Shown here in pieces: positions 30,189-33,041 of a stretch of 33,041 nt of DNA (position 1 is its first letter; every line of letters starts with the position of its first letter). Origin of the DNA: Rhodococcus ruber (lineage in GTDB: Bacteria; Actinomycetota; Actinomycetes; Mycobacteriales; Mycobacteriaceae); the NCBI RefSeq assembly GCF_027270735.1, contig NZ_JAPWIJ010000021.1, positions 1 to 33,041 of the forward strand, given 5' to 3'. Under the pieces are notes generated by a model. It searched no databases. It was not told the DNA's origin and worked only from the letters and a program-made list of their open reading frames with translations. The position numbers and the translations under genes are program-made.

Positions 30189-30698
30189 CTAGGCCTGCCG
30201 GGTGTAGAGGCCGAGAACGTACGAGGCCTGCCCGGCATGCTGAAGGTCGTCGGAGACCACGGACACCAGGCGCGCACCCAACGTGACGGGCGGGTCCCAG
30301 TTCTCGTCGACGATCCGGTCCAAATCGTCGGTCGAGATACTGCTCAGGTAAGCAACGGTTTTCGAGTGCACGGAGTCGTGGTATTCACGCAGCAACTCGG
30401 CGCTCGAGGTGACCTGAGCGACGTCGGAGGACGATTGGCCGTACCCGATGTCGGACTTGTCGAACGGCAATCCGAAACGCTCGAACCACGAGTCCGACGT
30501 CCAGACCTGTTCGCTCCCGGCCACACCCGCGATGTGGTCGTCCTGTACCCGCGTCAGGTGCCACAGCAACCACGCGATGCTGTTGGCGTCGGCGTCGGGC
30601 CGATAGGCCAACGCCGCAGCAGGGATGTCGTCCAACACCGAGTGAACGAGTTCCTTGATCCGGCCGAACGCGTCGGTGAGTAGGTCGTTGTGATTCAT
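30189..30698 (-). CDS. DinB-like (DUF664) putative mycothiol-dependent protein
   Basis: 169 residues forming a four-helix DinB fold. Conserved metal-ligand histidines appear in LLWHLTRVQDDHIAGV (two His) and near the C-terminus in VVSDDLQHAGQASYVLGLY. DUF664/DinB proteins of actinomycetes include mycothiol-dependent transferases and isomerases that use Zn or Ni; the specific substrate is unknown. The ATG at 30698 is supported by the family N-terminus (LLTDAFGRIKELVHSVLDDI); the frame stays open upstream to 31271 only as an antisense shadow of the next gene. It diverges from the MDR oxidoreductase around a 9-bp inverted repeat, so the two are probably co-regulated. Confidence 0.88.
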   Translation of the reverse strand: MNHNDLLTDAFGRIKELVHSVLDDIPAAALAYRPDADANSIAWLLWHLTRVQDDHIAGVAGSEQVWTSDSWFERFGLPFDKSDIGYGQSSSDVAQVTSSAELLREYHDSVHSKTVAYLSSISTDDLDRIVDENWDPPVTLGARLVSVVSDDLQHAGQASYVLGLYTRQA

Positions 30699-30744
30699 GA
30701 AAGATCCATCTCTTCTCTGACAGCACTGATGACCACTCATGCAT

Positions 30745-30775
30745 ACCCCGATGGGGCCGCAGGGAACATCGGGGT
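30745..30775. promoter_or_regulatory. 9-bp inverted repeat in the DinB/oxidoreductase divergent promoter
   Basis: ACCCCGATG (30745-30753) and CATCGGGGT (30767-30775) are perfect arms with 13 nt between. The site is 47 nt upstream of the DinB-like start and 23 nt upstream of the oxidoreductase start, a typical shared operator position. Confidence 0.5.
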
Positions 30776-30798
30776 GGGCCGAGCGCGTTGGACCGGAT

Positions 30799-31833
30799 AT
30801 GACTGCTCCAGCAATTGTGTACACCCGCACCGGCGATTCGTCCGTCCTCGAGCTGAAGGATCGCGAGGTGACCGAGCCCGCCGCAGGCGAAGTCCGCGTC
30901 CGCATCGTGGTCTCGGGCGTCAATCCGACGGACTGGAAGAACCGAACCGGCTCCGGCCCGGGTGAGAAGCTGGCATTCGACGAGGTGGTACCGAACCAGG
31001 ACGGTGCCGGAGTGGTGGACGCGGTCGGCCCCGATGTCGACGGCGTCTCCGTTGGAGATCGTGTCTGGGTGTACCTGGCCCAGCACCAGCGTCCCACTGG
31101 AACGGCACAGTCGTTTGCAATCCTGCCCGCTTCCCGGGTGGTGCCTCTGCCCGACGGCGTCGGATTCGACGTGGGCGCAAGCCTCGGAGTGCCCGCGATG
31201 ACGGCGCACCGCGCACTGACCGTCTCCGAAGACGGACCCATCCGGCTGCACCCGGGCGCGCTGGACGGCAAGTCGGTACTAGTCGCAGGTGGTGCCGGTG
31301 CCGTCGGCCATGCCGCGATCCAGTTGGCCCGTTGGGCGGGCGCGACCGTGGTGACTACGGTCAGCGGGCCGGAGAAGGGCGCACTGGCGACCGCCGCGGG
31401 CGCGCACCACGTGGTGAACTACAAGGCCGGCGACGCCGCCGCTGAAATCCGCGAGTTGGTCCCCGTCGGAATCGATCTCGTCGTCGAGGTCGCTCCCGCA
31501 CAGAACGCCGCGCTCAACGCTGCTGTGGGAGCGAACCGCGCATCGGTGGCCGTCTACGCCAACAACGGTGGCGACACCGTGACCCTCGACGTTCGGCCGA
31601 ACATGGTGCTCAACACCCGCTACCAGTTCGTACTCCTCTACACCGTCGGTGACGAGGCTCTGCGGAACGCCGAGGCGGACGTCAGCGCGGCGGCAGCAGC
31701 AGGTGTGCTCGAGGTGGGCGAAGCCACCGGCCTACCGCTGCACCGCTACTCGTTGGGTGAGACCGCCGCCGCACACGACGCTGTCGAAAACGGAACTGTC
31801 GGCAAGGTGTTGATCGACGTCTCCAGCGAGTAA
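30799..31833 (+). CDS. NADPH:quinone oxidoreductase-like MDR-family protein
   Basis: 344 residues, zinc-independent medium-chain dehydrogenase/reductase of the zeta-crystallin/QOR type. The N-terminal GroES-like domain contains SGVNPTDWKNRTG and PNQDGAGVVDAVGPDVDGVS. The nucleotide domain begins LVAGGAGAVGHAAIQLARWAGA with the AxxGxxG cofactor loop, followed by HHVVNYKAGDAAAEI. Zinc-ligand Cys are absent, consistent with quinone or enal reduction by NADPH, a detoxification role. The ATG at 30799 is preferred; an in-frame start at 30739 would run through the inverted repeat. The divergent DinB-like gene suggests a shared electrophile- or redox-stress response (inference). Confidence 0.9.
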   Translation: MTAPAIVYTRTGDSSVLELKDREVTEPAAGEVRVRIVVSGVNPTDWKNRTGSGPGEKLAFDEVVPNQDGAGVVDAVGPDVDGVSVGDRVWVYLAQHQRPTGTAQSFAILPASRVVPLPDGVGFDVGASLGVPAMTAHRALTVSEDGPIRLHPGALDGKSVLVAGGAGAVGHAAIQLARWAGATVVTTVSGPEKGALATAAGAHHVVNYKAGDAAAEIRELVPVGIDLVVEVAPAQNAALNAAVGANRASVAVYANNGGDTVTLDVRPNMVLNTRYQFVLLYTVGDEALRNAEADVSAAAAAGVLEVGEATGLPLHRYSLGETAAAHDAVENGTVGKVLIDVSSE

Positions 31834-32082
31834 CTCAGGTGATGACCGGCAACGTGGAACATGGAGGTTGATTCGATTGCCGGTCATTCTCCACGAACAG
31901 TGCGTCCGCCCAGAGCCTGTCGGCGATTCGACCGTTGCGCGTGGTGCCAGCGATGTGGTCGGTCCCCGCCGCACCCGTCCCCGCCCAAGCGATCGAGTTC
32001 CGCGGTGAGCGCGCGTAGTCGGTGCACGGTAGATGGAGCATTGTGCAGTTCCTCGTCCACGGATTCAGCCTTCTGGAGAGTG
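31834..32082. other. 249-nt gap with a doubtful small minus-strand frame
   Basis: Between the oxidoreductase and the alpha/beta hydrolase promoter I see no firm gene. On the minus strand a GTG at 32099 opens 71 codons to 31884, reading SVDEELHNAPSTVHRLRALT at first and then losing any protein-like character. A different minus-strand frame (about 32005-31835) reads GTTRNGRIADRLWADALFVE. Together they look like one short gene broken by a frameshift, but I recognise neither half. Confidence 0.25.
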
Positions 32083-32112
32083 TTGCCCAGAACTATCACG
32101 ATGATCTAATAT
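32083..32112 (+). promoter_or_regulatory. promoter of the alpha/beta hydrolase gene
   Basis: TTGCCC (32083-32088), an 18-nt spacer, then TAATAT (32107-32112). The -10 lies inside the left arm of the palindrome at 32106-32132, so a bound repressor would block polymerase. Confidence 0.5.
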
Positions 32113-32132
32113 CTCGATTGTCGAGATATTAG
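32106..32132. promoter_or_regulatory. 27-bp palindromic operator
   Basis: CTAATATCTCGA (32106-32117), TTG, and the exact complement TCGAGATATTAG (32121-32132). It covers the -10 and runs into the ribosome site AGGGAGG (32131-32137). The form suits a dimeric MarR/PadR/TetR-type repressor; no intact regulator gene is adjacent in the window. As RNA it would also form a hairpin abutting the ribosome site. Confidence 0.65.
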
Positions 32133-32141
32133 GGAGGTTCC

Positions 32142-33011
32142 GTGAGTCGGTTCAGCGATAGCACCGCAGCTGACGGATTCTTTTCGGCCTACGACCGCGT
32201 GCTGGCGAAGTGGCCGCCGCCCATCGACACAATCGACAGTGAATCCGACTACGGCACAACCCGAGTCAACGCCTGCGGACCCATCGACGGACCTCCGGTG
32301 GTGCTTCTGCCCGGTGGCGGAGCAACATCGACCGTCTGGTTCGACAACGTCGCGACCCTCGCCCGGGGCAACCGGGTCTTCGCAATCGACCCGATGGGCG
32401 ACCCCGGACGAAGCATCGTCGGTCCGAAACCGATCCGCACAGTCGACGACCTGATGTCCTGGCTCGATCAAGTTCTCGACACCCTCGAGGTCACGCGAAC
32501 GTCGGTGGTCGGACATGGATACGGGGCAACGGTGGCGCTCGCGTACGCGTTGCACCGGCCGGAGCGCGTCGGCACCCTCGTCCTGCTGGATCCCCCTTCG
32601 TGTTTCGCCGGCATGCGCCTGGCGTACCTACTGCACGCGGTGCCGATTCTGGTGCGCCCGACTCGCGCGCGAATGCATTCGCTTATCCAGTGGGAAACAC
32701 ACAAAGCGCCGCTCGACGCCGACTGGCTCGATCTCACCGAGCGAGGCGCCGACTTCCCGTCGTCGAAACCAGTGGTTCCCCGCCGCCCCAAGGCAGATCG
32801 ATGGGCGACGCTGTCCGCGGACGTCACCGTCGTCTTTGCCGGTGACAGTAAGGTGCACAACAGTTCTCGTGCTGCCGACGCTGTCGAGAAGGTTCTCCCG
32901 AACGCACACACCGTCGTCCTGACCGGCTGCAGCCACCACATGTTGCCGATGCTGCCGGCCAGGGAACTCGATGCCGTGCTGCTGAGCGCCCTAGACATCC
33001 CAGGTCCGTAA
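32142..33011 (+). CDS. alpha/beta-hydrolase-fold protein with Gly in place of the nucleophile Ser
   Basis: 289 residues from a GTG start with AGGGAGG 4 nt upstream. The fold is clear: VVLLPGGGATSTVWFDNV (oxyanion region), VFAIDPMGDPGRS, the nucleophile elbow VVGHGYGATVALAYA, the acid strand VVFAGDSKV (Asp235) and a C-terminal TGCSHHMLPM (His265/266). At the elbow the usual GxSxG reads G124-H-G126-Y-G128, so the nucleophile is missing while the acid and base candidates are kept. It may be a non-catalytic binding protein, use another chemistry, or be a decayed esterase. Expression should be tightly controlled by the palindrome over its promoter. Nothing is seen in the last 30 nt of the window. 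Confidence 0.85.
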   Translation: MSRFSDSTAADGFFSAYDRVLAKWPPPIDTIDSESDYGTTRVNACGPIDGPPVVLLPGGGATSTVWFDNVATLARGNRVFAIDPMGDPGRSIVGPKPIRTVDDLMSWLDQVLDTLEVTRTSVVGHGYGATVALAYALHRPERVGTLVLLDPPSCFAGMRLAYLLHAVPILVRPTRARMHSLIQWETHKAPLDADWLDLTERGADFPSSKPVVPRRPKADRWATLSADVTVVFAGDSKVHNSSRAADAVEKVLPNAHTVVLTGCSHHMLPMLPARELDAVLLSALDIPGP

Positions 33012-33041
33012 CTTGTCAAGCTGCGGCGGGTTGTGGCGCTG

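Overview
The window is high-GC actinobacterial chromosome, most likely Rhodococcus or a close Nocardiaceae relative. This rests on the gene families (LpqN/LpqT-like protein, DUF222/HNH '13E12' protein, mycothiol-type DinB protein, eukaryote-like single-chain acyl-CoA carboxylase), on mycobacterial-type regulatory sites (an SOS/LexA box and an IdeR/DtxR-like box) and on GTG/TTG starts. No tRNA, rRNA, CRISPR array, intact insertion sequence or prophage gene is visible. The genus is inferred without any database search.

Left part (1-8.4 kb): a pRiA4b ORF-3-like protein diverges from a LysR regulator whose frame is broken at a C5 run. A two-gene unit (SDR-fold protein plus SnoaL-like lipoprotein, overlapping by ATGA) converges on LysR. 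A long minus-strand series follows: LpqN-like protein, beta-lactamase/PBP-like lipoprotein, one-pass membrane protein, HAD phosphatase, membrane metallophosphoesterase, and upstream of them a 1693-residue SF1 helicase with a C-terminal Vsr/MTES_1575-type nuclease fold. Short spacings (4-76 nt) suggest these are at least partly co-transcribed from the helicase downward.

Middle (13.5-25.7 kb): a TetR regulator, probably leaderless, precedes an 1825-residue single-chain acyl-CoA carboxylase. The long leader between them holds two direct repeats that could be a TetR operator. A palindromic terminator separates the carboxylase from a small secreted protein. A minus-strand unit then encodes a Tat-exported PhoD phosphatase, the tRNA U34 hydroxylase TrhO and an RluA-family pseudouridine synthase. 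An FeS-type photolyase (PhrB class) diverges from it.

Right part (25.7-33 kb): a gene-free stretch leads into a DUF222/HNH gene whose promoter is unusually clear, with TTGACA, 17 nt, TACACT, a LexA box lying in the spacer and a leaderless ATG. An orphan siderophore-binding lipoprotein with an IdeR-like box on its promoter diverges from an SDR/SRPBCC gene pair. A DinB-like protein and a quinone-oxidoreductase-like MDR protein diverge around a 9-bp inverted repeat. The last gene is an alpha/beta hydrolase whose nucleophile is Gly instead of Ser, placed behind a 27-bp palindromic operator.

Three proteins (the helicase nuclease module, the 3100-3798 SDR and the terminal alpha/beta hydrolase) keep their fold signatures but lack key catalytic residues. 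These, with the SOS-box HNH promoter and the eukaryote-like carboxylase, are the points most worth a second look. I did not see a clear multi-gene defence or other novel system beyond the single large helicase-nuclease gene.
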